A DNA stretch of 33,183 bases from CAZZEX01 sp964653285 (GTDB taxonomy: Bacteria > Chloroflexota > Anaerolineae > B4-G1). The translations under genes were made by a program, and so were the position numbers. The notes under the pieces are model-generated. The model ran no database searches. It saw nothing but the letters and a program-made list of their open reading frames with translations, and was not told the DNA's origin. The stretch lies in contig CAZZEX010000051.1 in the NCBI GenBank assembly GCA_964653285.1, positions 1-33,183 of the forward strand, read 5' to 3'. Below, in pieces: positions 1-7,498 of this stretch. The stretch's first letter is position 1. Each line of letters begins with the position of its first letter.

Positions 1-1451
1 CCTCGCACGCGGGCCACGATGTCAGAGGGATGGGTGGGGTCGTCCACCAGGATGGAGTCCCAGGCGATTTTTGGATTTACGATTTTCGATTTACGATTTT
101 CGATTGACGGCAGATCAAGAACGTTTTTCCGGGCGCGGAGCCAGGCTTCGGGGGCGATGTTGTCTTTGCGGGCGGGCAGTCCGTCGGGGCCGACGAGGGC
201 GCCGGGGGCGCAGCGAGGGAGCGGGTCAAAGGGCCCTTGGAGGGCAGGCAGGGTCGTGGGGTCCAGCGCCATCCGCACGTCCCAGCGGCCAAAAGCGACG
301 CCCACACACCACATCAAGAGATTTTGGACGTGGATGGAGAGGTCTTTTGCCACAGAGGCACGGAGATCACCGAGATGATTTGTCGTAAACCTCTCTGTGC
401 TCTCTGTGGCTCTGTGGCTAAGCCCCATCTCGCGCCGCACCAGTTCACGGTCGGATTCGCTCAGGCCGTAGAGGTCGAAGACGAGGTCGTCAATCTCGGC
501 CTGGATTTGGCTCAAGCGGGCCTGGGCGGCCTGCGCCTCGGCCTCCAGGGCCAGGCTGGACTCAAGCAAAGAGCTTGTGCAGTGGTGTACGAGAGCAGGT
601 AGACAGAAGGAGTGAGTCACTTCATCGAAGCGGTCGAAGTCTCGCTTAATACTGTGGCAATTCATTGCATGATTGCCTATTCTCTCACTTTCTCCAGGTG
701 ATGGCTCTGTCCACGGCAGTCTTTGAAGAACCCCAACAATGAATTCAGGAAACCCCCACCGCCCAAGAGAAAGCTTGAATAAGAAATCAAACGGTCTGCT
801 ATTCAGTACGCCAAGAAGCATAGGCAAGCGTTCAACGGGAGCTAAGACTGCTTGACCTCTGACGCTGAAAACGCATCCTTGGGGCATCGTTGAGGGTGCG
901 AACTGAGATGCTCTTCGTGGCCAAGTAAGTCCAGGAAAGAAAAAATCGTCCAGACATTCAGGCCTCTCAATTTCACGTCCTGGGCGACCATAGAAATCCA
1001 GAAACGTTCTGCGGCTCTCGTCCCAGGCAACTACAAGCGGGATATCACTGTGATATGGAGATGATCGTCCTCCCTTCGGATAAGGAACCCATTGAGAGTA
1101 TCGCCCTATTGAATCCGGGGGGACTTCCCACCAAGCTCTTAGCCGCCTAGAATCATCGCCAGTTGACGGGCCACGTCTTGCTTTGCCAGCAGTTGGTTCA
1201 AATGGGGGGAATCTTTTCAGTCTCTCACGAAAGTCGGCGCTCACCCAATATGCAAAGGGCGAACCGTAAATCAGGGCGAAGTCGGCGGGGTCGAGGGTGT
1301 AGGTCTCGGCCCTCACCCCCGGCCCCTCTCCCAATCCTGGGAGAGGGGAGTCGTCATTCAGGGCAGCGATCTGGGCGGCGAGGGCATCGCCCTTGTCGTC
1401 AATGGGGGTTTTGAGGAGGCGGAAGAAGGTGGTGTCGTTACGCCTGCTCAT
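1..1451 (-). CDS. pglX: Split PglX (copy 2), target-recognition half, partial at left edge
   Basis: This frame is open from an ATG at 1451 to the window edge, so only the first ~483 codons are seen. It begins just where a PglX methyltransferase domain would pass into its recognition domain (NDTTFFRLL near the start). It continues with typical PglX/type II recognition-domain features: GSPFAYW, an RRLRAWWEV segment, then GLTWPRR, a MPQGCVFS segment and LGVLNSRPF. The matching methyltransferase half is at 7480-8622, about 6 kb upstream in transcription order. The ATG lies 14 bases inside the end of the NB-ARC gene, suggesting translational coupling. Two short repeats are translated in frame (1309-1349 and 347-421), and a third repeat type is read through at 66-108. 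It should act in the host-marking and phage-recognition step of BREX, if the two halves associate. Function as a separate polypeptide is inferred. Confidence 0.8.
   Translation of the reverse strand, partial: MSRRNDTTFFRLLKTPIDDKGDALAAQIAALNDDSPLPGLGEGPGVRAETYTLDPADFALIYGSPFAYWVSADFRERLKRFPPFEPTAGKARRGPSTGDDSRRLRAWWEVPPDSIGRYSQWVPYPKGGRSSPYHSDIPLVVAWDESRRTFLDFYGRPGREIERPECLDDFFFPGLTWPRRASQFAPSTMPQGCVFSVRGQAVLAPVERLPMLLGVLNSRPFDFLFKLSLGRWGFPEFIVGVLQRLPWTEPSPGESERIGNHAMNCHSIKRDFDRFDEVTHSFCLPALVHHCTSSLLESSLALEAEAQAAQARLSQIQAEIDDLVFDLYGLSESDRELVRREMGLSHRATESTERFTTNHLGDLRASVAKDLSIHVQNLLMWCVGVAFGRWDVRMALDPTTLPALQGPFDPLPRCAPGALVGPDGLPARKDNIAPEAWLRARKNVLDLPSIENRKSKIVNPKIAWDSILVDDPTHPSDIVARVR
66..108. 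repeat. AT-rich gattt/cgattt short repeat (family B) inside pglX2
   Basis: A run of gatttacgattttcgattt units, read in frame by the pglX2 recognition half as an Asn-Arg-Lys-Ser-Lys-type stretch. Related arrays are at 7455-7498, 8570-8648 and 22849-22928. Confidence 0.6.
347..421. repeat. cacagag palindromic element (family A), copy 1, translated within pglX2
   Basis: An imperfect inverted repeat of about 75 bp that begins ttgccacagaggcac and ends ctctgtggctctgtggcta. Copies 2 and 3 are at 12473-12545 and 12742-12814, where they are non-coding. Here it is read in frame as about 25 codons of the PglX recognition half, with no stop introduced. Confidence 0.7.
1309..1349. repeat. ccctctccc palindromic repeat (family C) inside pglX2
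   Basis: Palindromic segment with cctctccca and tgggagagg arms, translated in frame as SPLPGLGEGPGVR. Relatives lie at 17681-17719 and 17807-17851 in the pglX1 recognition half. Confidence 0.65.
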
Positions 1452-4258
1452 TCAGTGCCTCCAGGATTTGGGCGCGCAGGTCGTCGGGCAGGGCAGCCAG
1501 GGCGGTCTCGGGTGATTCGCCAGAAAGGATGTTCCGAAGGCTCTTGCCTAAAGCGGCCAGCGCGGCGTCGCCCGCTTTGGTGAGACCATTGCAGATCTCC
1601 CACGCTTGCTGGCCGGCCTGCCGGTCGCCCCGGCGGGCGGAGCGGACCATAGCCGCCAGATCATCCAGGGTGAGCGCCCGGCCCTGAGCCTGGGCCAGCA
1701 ATTCATCCACCTGGGCGACCCAGGGGCAAAGCCCAGTTGTTCGAATCCCCGGCGCGCTTCCTGCAAGAGGGACACCGCCTCGTCGCGCCGGCCCCGTCCT
1801 AGGGCCAACTCGCCCAGCCTGACGAGCGAGGCGGATGTGCCCTCGATATCCTGTATGTGCCGCGAGATTTCTAGGCTTTCGCGGTACAGCCGCTCTGCTT
1901 CCGCGTACTTCTCTTGCATGAGATGCAGATTGGCCAGATCGTACAGCGTCACCGCCCGCGAGCGCACGTCGCCCAGCTGCTCAAAGATGTCCAGCATCTC
2001 CTGGTGCAGGGCCAGCGCCCCCGCCACGTCGCCCCCTTGGGCCTTCAGCCGCGCGATGTCCCCCAGCGTCACCGCCCGCGAGCGCACGTCGCCCAGCTGC
2101 TCAAAGATGTCCAGCATCNNNNNNNNNNNNNNNNNNNNNNNNNNNNNNNNNNNNNNNNNNNNNNNNNNNNNNNNNNNNNNNNNNNNNNNNNNNNNNNNNN
2201 NNNNNNNNNNNNNNNNNNCGCCACGTCGCCCCCTTGGGCCTTCAGCCGCGCGATGTCCCCCAGCGTCACCGCCACGCCTCGTTGCCCGGCCTCCCGTTCC
2301 TCTTCTGTGGCAGCCGCCTGCAGCAGTTCCCGGGCCGTGGTCAGGCTGGCCTGCAGCAGTCGCCGCGCCCGGATCACCTCACCCCGGAAGCTGTAATACT
2401 CGGCCAGGCCGCGCTGGAGCCGGCGGGCGGCGTTCCGCTGCCCAGCGGCCTCGGCCGCAGCCAACCCGGACGTCAGCCACGCTTCCCAGCGGGCGAAGGC
2501 ATGGGGCCGAAACGCCTGCGAGATAGCAACCGCCAACTCGGCCGCCAGCTCCGGGACGCGCTGCCAGTCGGCCAGCAGCCAGCCGGCGGCCCGCTCCACC
2601 TCCGGGCGGTGGGTTTCCAGTCCGTGCCAGTCATCCACGCTCCGCAGATCCAGTTCGTCCAGGTAGCGCTGCCAGTGGGCGGCGTGGGCCAGGCGGGCGA
2701 CCTGTTCCTCGTCGGGGCCCGCCTCGGCCAGCCGCTCGGCAGCGTACTCGCGCAACAGGTCGTGCATCTCCCAGGTATCGCGGGCCCGTTCCTCCACCAG
2801 GCCGGCGTTGAACAGCCGTTCCAGCGCCTGCCGGGCGTGCGCCTCATCGTCATCCCACACGGCCATCATGGCCGGCAACTCAAAGCGGTTGCGGGCAAAG
2901 ACGCCCAGCCGGCGCAGTCGGGTCTGGTCGGGCGGGTCCAGGTCACCGTAACTGGCATTAAAGGTGATGACCACGCTCAGGTCGGGCCGGTTGGGGTCCT
3001 CCCCCTGGTTCAAAACCTGCAAGCGCCCGGCTTGCAGGTTGGCCAGCAGGTTCTCCAGGGGGCGGTCGGCGGTTTCGTCCTTCCGCCCGGCGATGCGGTG
3101 GGCGCGGCGGGCGGCCAGCTTTAGCGCCAGGGGGATGCGCCCCGTCGTCCGGACGATCTCCCCCAGCACCCCCGCCTCAGCGTCCAGCCACGCCTGGGGG
3201 AGGAGGTCGGCCAGCAGCTCCCGGGACCGGGCCGGGGACAGCACGTCCAGGTTCCTGACGGCCTCCTCGGGTAGGGGCAGGTCGTAGCGCCGGCTGGTGA
3301 CCAGCAGGGCGCAGGGAGGGCGGGGTGGAGTGATGCAGGCCAGGTCGGCCATGTGGCGGCGGCGCAGGTCGTCCAGCACCACCAGGGTGGGCGGCTGCAG
3401 GCGGAAGGCCCCGGCCAGACGGTCGGCGCGGATGCGCAAGTCGTCGCCCTCCAGGGCCACGCCCAGGGCGGCGGCCATGCGCCCCTGGATGGCGTAGGCG
3501 TCGTTGGGGCCGCAGTCGAGCCACAGGACGCCCCCCTCAAAGTGGGCCTCCAGTTCCTGGGCGGCGGCGATGGCCAGTTCCGTCTTGCCGATGCCGCCGA
3601 TGCCGCGCACGCTGGCGATGGCGGCTGTATCGCCCGCTTTCAGGCGCCGGCACACCCAGCGCAGGTCTTCTTCGCGGCCCACCAGCCGATCGGCGCGGGG
3701 GTCGGGGATGCGGGTGTGCAAGCGGGCAGGGGGCGGCGACGGGCCGACGGCGGCCTCCGGCGGCAGCCACTCCCGAAGGATGTCCAGGATTTCGGGCAGC
3801 ACGGCGGTATGTTCGGCGGTTTGCTCCCGGGCGCGCTGGTCAAAGAGTTCCTGGAGCGGACCTTGCTTCTTGGCTTCTTCCACCAAGCGAGCCAGAAAGA
3901 AATCGGCAACTGGCGTCATCTCCCGCAGCCCATTCTCGCGGGTTGGGCCTTTCAAGTTCAGGCTGTCTGCCCAGGCCCCGGCCAGATTCTCTCCCATAGG
4001 CCGTCCGTGCCGCCACAGGATCGGCGCCAGCACCGGCACCGCCTCGTGTTCCAAGAAGCTTGGATCAAACAGCCGTGCCGCCGCGTCGCGGTATTTGTCA
4101 CTGGTTTCGGCGTAAGCCTGGTTCAGTGCCCGGGCAAAGGCGCGCTTGACCGAATCGCGGCCCAGGGCCGACCGCAAAGTGTCACCGAGGCCGCTCTGCT
4201 CCAACGCATAGCCAATGACCGCTTTAACGATTGCACTTAGAATGGCCTCTGTCAGCAT
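1438..4258 (-). CDS. STAND NB-ARC ATPase with C-terminal TPR repeats (NLR-like defence protein); one frameshift and an assembly gap
   Basis: A helical N-terminal domain of about 190 residues, not recognised, is followed by an NB-ARC NTPase. Walker A is GIGGIGKTELA (about residue 219), Walker B LVVLDDL (about 291), a sensor LLVTSR, and the GxP-type motif GRIPLALK (about 370). The C-terminal third is TPR repeats with a near-identical 40-aa unit, LDIFEQLGDVRSRAVTLGD and onward. The 100-N gap at 2119-2218 falls inside this array, so true length is unknown. Near 1725-1729 a run of four C would need one more base to join the TPR frame to the closing frame (VDELLAQAQGRALT); without it the last ~95 codons are out of frame. 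ATG 4258 is chosen for its GGGAG upstream; ATG 4291 is in frame but less supported. STAND proteins typically sense a ligand with the repeats, oligomerise and trigger an effector. A role as an add-on defence gene is inferred from its place inside BREX. Confidence 0.85.
1979..2268 (-). repeat. Near-identical 120-nt tandem repeats encoding TPR units, interrupted by the N gap
   Basis: The same 120-nt unit (40 codons) is seen before, around and after the gap. Near-perfect nucleotide identity between adjacent units implies recent amplification or gene conversion, and explains why the assembler could not close the array. The copy number cannot be read here. Confidence 0.8.
2119..2218. other. Assembly gap of 100 N
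   Basis: Exactly 100 unknown bases inside the TPR array, a conventional scaffold-gap length. The reading frame across it is not informative. Confidence 1.
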
Positions 4259-4293
4259 CTTGCCTCGCTCCCTTTCCGGGGTCGCCTGCATCG

Positions 4294-4448
4294 TCAGACC
4301 AACCACTTGCGCAGCACATACGCCGCCGTCTCGACCATTGCCGTATCGAGCACGCCGTAGCCCAGGTCGGCCAGGGTGTCTATGAAACGACGCCCCCACG
4401 ACTCCGGGAATCGCAGGCGCCCATCTCTCCCTGCTCGCAGAGTGTCGG
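4294..4448 (-). pseudogene. Remnant of the end of a pglX methyltransferase domain
   Basis: Translates to a short frame containing ADLGYGVLDTAMVETAAYVL and ending with a TGA at 4294-4296. This peptide is identical to the last part of the pglX2 methyltransferase half. The core 4313-4373 matches 7505-7565 over 61 nt with two mismatches, both synonymous. It sits between the TPR gene and the NB-ARC gene, so the NB-ARC gene also once followed a pglX methyltransferase end directly. The residues upstream of the match are not recognisable. Confidence 0.75.
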
Positions 4449-6281
4449 CTAACCGGGCAAAGACTCCAGCCACTGAGCCAGCGCCTTCCGTTCTTCGGGA
4501 TCCCCAGTGCGCTCCAAGGCCTGTTCCCAGGTCTCCCGGGTCGCGTTGAACTTGCCCTCAGCGCGCAGCACCCACCCCAGCATCTCGTAGCCTAGGGAAT
4601 CGTCCGAGACTTCTTCTATGATCTGCCGCGCCAGTGCCTCAGCCTCCTCGATCTCACCTCGGGCTAGAGCGAGCGTCACCAGATTCGCATTGGCAGCTAC
4701 ACGGACCAGCAGGAAACGAGTCGGGTGTGGCGTGGGGTCCGGTATCACTTGGTCCCCTTGCCAGCGGGCCACGCGCAGAATCGCCTCCTCTCCCGTCACC
4801 AGAGAGACAGCCTGGCGGAGATATTCGTCGGCTTTGGGATAATCGCCCCGCACCAAATACAGATAACCCAGGTTGGCCGCCACCAGAGGGTGGACTTCCG
4901 CGCTATCGGGCATCTCCAAAGCACGCAGGAAGCGCCGCTCGGCGTCCGCCAGCTCGCCCTCGCCTGTAAGAATGAAGGCCAGGTTGCAGGCAAAACGAGC
5001 CTCATCCGGGGCAAACGAATGTAACTGCTCGAAGACCGCCCGGGCGGCCTCGGCCTGCCCCCGCACGTAGAACGAGAGCCCGACGTCGCCCAAGACGTGC
5101 AGCCGGCTCTCCGTCTGCGTCTCCAGCATCGGGCGTATGAAGTCCCAGGCCTCGTCGCGCTTGCCCGCCAGGTGAAGCGTCTCGTAGCGCAGGGGGGCCA
5201 GGCTGCCATCGGCGGGTAGACCGGCCTCGCGGCCCTCGTCGAGGACGCGCAACGCATCCTCCAGCCGCCCCAGGTGGTTGAGCACCAAGACCTGAACGCG
5301 GGTGAGGCGTTCCTCGGCAGGGAACTGATGTCGGAGATCATCTAATTGAGTCAGCGCCTCATCCATGCGACCCAACTGCAGCAGCGCTTCGACCTGCCGA
5401 AGCCGCAGTTCCTGAAACACAGGCATGGCCTCGGCGTCGCCGGGGGGCACGCACGCGATGCCGCGCTGAGCTGCCTCCAGCATCTCGGCGTAGCGCCCCA
5501 GGCTTAGCAGTGCATTGGCCCTGGCCAGCCAATTGCGATAGTGACCCTCGTCAATCGCCAGCGCCCTTTCGGCGGTCTCCAGAGCCTTCGAGCGCTGTCC
5601 CAGGGCGAGGTAGCACCCGCTCATCCCCCGCCAGGCCCGGTCGAATCCGGGGTCCATCTGCAGTATCCGCTGTAGGACGGACAGGGCCTCCTCGTGCCGT
5701 TCCAGCAACACCAGAGCATAGGCCCACTCAACCAGCGGCCTGGGCTCGGGCGCTGCCTCCGCCACCTGGCGCAGCACCTGCTCCGCCAGTTCCCGCTGCT
5801 GCATGCGGATCAGGTAGCGGCCGTAGGTGATGCCCACCTCGGTGGTGCGGGTTTTTCGCCAGGCATCCTCAAGAAGATGAATCGCCTCTTCCCATCGGCC
5901 CAGGCGGGCCAATTCGGCACCCAGTGCCTTGAGCGTGATCGCGTCGTCCGGCTGCAGCTCGGCGTGTCGCTTGAGCACTTTGACGGCCTCGGACGAGCGT
6001 CCCTGGCTGGCGAGAAGCAGTCCCAGGCTCTGGAGGGCCTCCGGCTGCTCGGGGGCCAGCTCAATCGCCCGGCGCAGGCTGGCCTCCGCCTCCTCCATCC
6101 GTCCGGCGTCGCGATGGGCCAGTCCGATCAACAATGGGATAGGCGCGTACTCCGGCGCCTGCTCCTGAGCACGCAGCAATATCTCCAAGGCATGCGATCC
6201 TTCGCCCACCTGCTGGAGACCCAGCGCAGCGTCAATCAGCTTCAGTACACGATCATCTGGATTCGATGTGTGTTTGTCCAC
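4449..6281 (-). CDS. Tetratricopeptide-repeat protein, 610 aa
   Basis: Nearly the whole protein is TPR helices: many units carry the G.....A...Y/L..A pattern and the P after the second helix (for example LLIGLAHRDAGRMEEAEASL, LQSLGLLLASQGRSSEAVKV, AWRGMSGCYLALGQRSKALE). I see no signal peptide, membrane segment or catalytic domain, so it is probably a cytoplasmic scaffold or binding protein. The start is the GTG at 6281, only 12 bases after the hicB stop and with GGTGGGG upstream, so it is likely cotranscribed with hicA-hicB. Its position next to a long-tailed HicB suggests a partner of that protein, but this is inference. It could equally be an independent peptide-binding subunit of a defence module. 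Confidence 0.8.
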   Translation of the reverse strand: MDKHTSNPDDRVLKLIDAALGLQQVGEGSHALEILLRAQEQAPEYAPIPLLIGLAHRDAGRMEEAEASLRRAIELAPEQPEALQSLGLLLASQGRSSEAVKVLKRHAELQPDDAITLKALGAELARLGRWEEAIHLLEDAWRKTRTTEVGITYGRYLIRMQQRELAEQVLRQVAEAAPEPRPLVEWAYALVLLERHEEALSVLQRILQMDPGFDRAWRGMSGCYLALGQRSKALETAERALAIDEGHYRNWLARANALLSLGRYAEMLEAAQRGIACVPPGDAEAMPVFQELRLRQVEALLQLGRMDEALTQLDDLRHQFPAEERLTRVQVLVLNHLGRLEDALRVLDEGREAGLPADGSLAPLRYETLHLAGKRDEAWDFIRPMLETQTESRLHVLGDVGLSFYVRGQAEAARAVFEQLHSFAPDEARFACNLAFILTGEGELADAERRFLRALEMPDSAEVHPLVAANLGYLYLVRGDYPKADEYLRQAVSLVTGEEAILRVARWQGDQVIPDPTPHPTRFLLVRVAANANLVTLALARGEIEEAEALARQIIEEVSDDSLGYEMLGWVLRAEGKFNATRETWEQALERTGDPEERKALAQWLESLPG

Positions 6282-6293
6282 GGTTTCCCCACC

Positions 6294-7145
6294 CTACCAC
6301 TGCGACCCACGCCCGGGCCGCTCAAACAACTGCTCGATCCTCTCCATCCTCTCCGTCGAGGTCGCCGAGTAAGCCACGCGCTCCTCCTGGATCACCATCT
6401 GAGCCAACGGCTCGTTGGCCCCCTCGACCCGCTGCGCGATCTTGGAACGCACGATCATATCGTTAATCACGCCCTGCCGGAGCTGGGCCATCGTCTCCAC
6501 TTGCTGGTACAACAACGACACCGTGCGACAGAACGCAGCCACAACCGGGCTCTTGTCCCGGCCAGCGCGCAACCCTTGTGCTAGCGCCTCCAGACACCAC
6601 AGCGCATCCCGCACGAGCCCGCTCTGCAGGGCGCTCTCCACCTGGCCCAGGCATTGGTCCGCCCAACCAGCGAAGAGTCGTTCGTCCAACTCCCCGGCCT
6701 CCTCGGCCAGCCCCGCTGCCAACAGGACGCGTCGCACGGCGGCCTTCATCCCCGGCCAGCCCGCTTCCTCGGCCGCAGGCCCGGCAGAGACAGGCCGGCC
6801 GGCGGAGCGGGCCAACGCCACGTTGATGGTCTGGTTCAGGCTGGTGCCCTGTCGCTGGGCTTCATCCACCAGTTCACGGTGAAGGGATCGCGGCACGCGC
6901 ACTACAAACTTGCCGCTGTAATCCTCTTCAGCGCGCGGCTCAGGGATAGGGAGACCGTCTTCCAGAGAAACCTCCAGCCACAGTTCCATGGCCTCCTGGA
7001 TCATCTCTATAGCCTCTTCGGCTGTGTCTCCCTGGCTCATGCAGCCACGCAACTCCCTGACACGAACAAACCAGCCCTCCTCTGGATCCTGTTGTAGCTC
7101 GATGGTGTATGGCAGGTTCATGTAGTAATCAATCTTCTTTTCCAT
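6294..7145 (-). CDS. hicB: HicB-family antitoxin with ribbon-helix-helix domain and long C-terminal extension
   Basis: Residues about 10-70 are the HicB partial RNase-H-like fold (YTIELQQDPEEGWFVRVREL, GC, then TAEEAIEMIQEAMELWLE). Residues about 79-113 are a ribbon-helix-helix DNA-binding segment (KFVVRVPRSLHRELVDEA, then TSLNQTINVALA). A standard HicB ends near here; this one has about 165 further helical residues with no recognised domain. HicB proteins neutralise the HicA mRNA interferase and repress their own promoter. It lies 19 bases after hicA and 12 bases before the TPR gene. The order hicA then hicB is the usual one. The extension may bind the neighbouring TPR protein or add a second control input; that is inferred. 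Confidence 0.85.
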   Translation of the reverse strand: MEKKIDYYMNLPYTIELQQDPEEGWFVRVRELRGCMSQGDTAEEAIEMIQEAMELWLEVSLEDGLPIPEPRAEEDYSGKFVVRVPRSLHRELVDEAQRQGTSLNQTINVALARSAGRPVSAGPAAEEAGWPGMKAAVRRVLLAAGLAEEAGELDERLFAGWADQCLGQVESALQSGLVRDALWCLEALAQGLRAGRDKSPVVAAFCRTVSLLYQQVETMAQLRQGVINDMIVRSKIAQRVEGANEPLAQMVIQEERVAYSATSTERMERIEQLFERPGRGSQW

Positions 7146-7164
7146 CTTTCACTTCCCTCATTAA

Positions 7165-7404
7165 TTATTCGTTCTCCAAAAGCTCATCAAGTATAATAAG
7201 AACTTCTTTAATAGACTTAGGATGCACATAGTCTCTGTGGAAGTTCACGATAAGGATGTGATGCCCCAGAGTATACACACAATGGTTTTTGCTAGATCGT
7301 CTTTTCTCGAACCCATAGTAGATTAAGAGCGAATCAAGTTTGTCAGGACGTATGCCCTTTGGATTGTTTCGCATACTGTCCAGGAATTTATCTCTTTTAC
7401 TCAT
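7165..7404 (-). CDS. hicA: HicA-family toxin (mRNA interferase)
   Basis: A 79-aa protein with the small double-stranded-RNA-binding-like fold of HicA. It has an N-terminal helix, the GFEKRRSSKNHCVYTLG strand region carrying the conserved histidine (His41), a short strand pair (HHILIVNFH), then HPKSIKEVLIILDEL, matching the K/P..TL..IL pattern at HicA C termini. HicA cleaves mRNA and tmRNA when freed from HicB. The start ATG at 7404 has GGAG 8 bases upstream. A strong promoter and a palindromic operator lie directly upstream (7421-7449). The gene and its promoter are clearly richer in A+T than the surrounding GC-rich genes, suggesting separate acquisition. Confidence 0.85.
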   Translation of the reverse strand: MSKRDKFLDSMRNNPKGIRPDKLDSLLIYYGFEKRRSSKNHCVYTLGHHILIVNFHRDYVHPKSIKEVLIILDELLENE

Positions 7405-7420
7405 ATCTTCGCTCCACTAC

Positions 7421-7449
7421 ATAGTACCACATATAGTACTATTTGTCAA
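7421..7449 (-). promoter_or_regulatory. hicAB promoter with overlapping inverted-repeat operator
   Basis: On the minus strand a consensus -35 TTGACA (7444-7449) is separated by exactly 17 bases from a -10 TACTAT (7421-7426). A perfect inverted repeat ATAGTAC/GTACTAT with an 8-base spacer (7421-7427 and 7436-7442) covers the -10 and most of the spacer. This is where an autorepressing HicB with a ribbon-helix-helix domain would bind; binding is inferred. Confidence 0.8.
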
Positions 7450-7454
7450 TAGCC

Positions 7455-7498
7455 AATACCATCCGCTATTCGCCATTCGCTATTCGCTATTCGCCTTC
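7455..7498. repeat. cgctattcgc short tandem repeat (family B variant) at the pglX2 cut
   Basis: Repeated (cg)ctattcgc units. On the minus strand they supply the TAG stop of the pglX2 methyltransferase half (last residues KKANSE) just before the hicAB promoter. Confidence 0.65.

Noticed and set aside
842..1030. Small minus-strand ORF
   Set aside because: It is an out-of-frame shadow within the pglX2 recognition half, which is open through this stretch.
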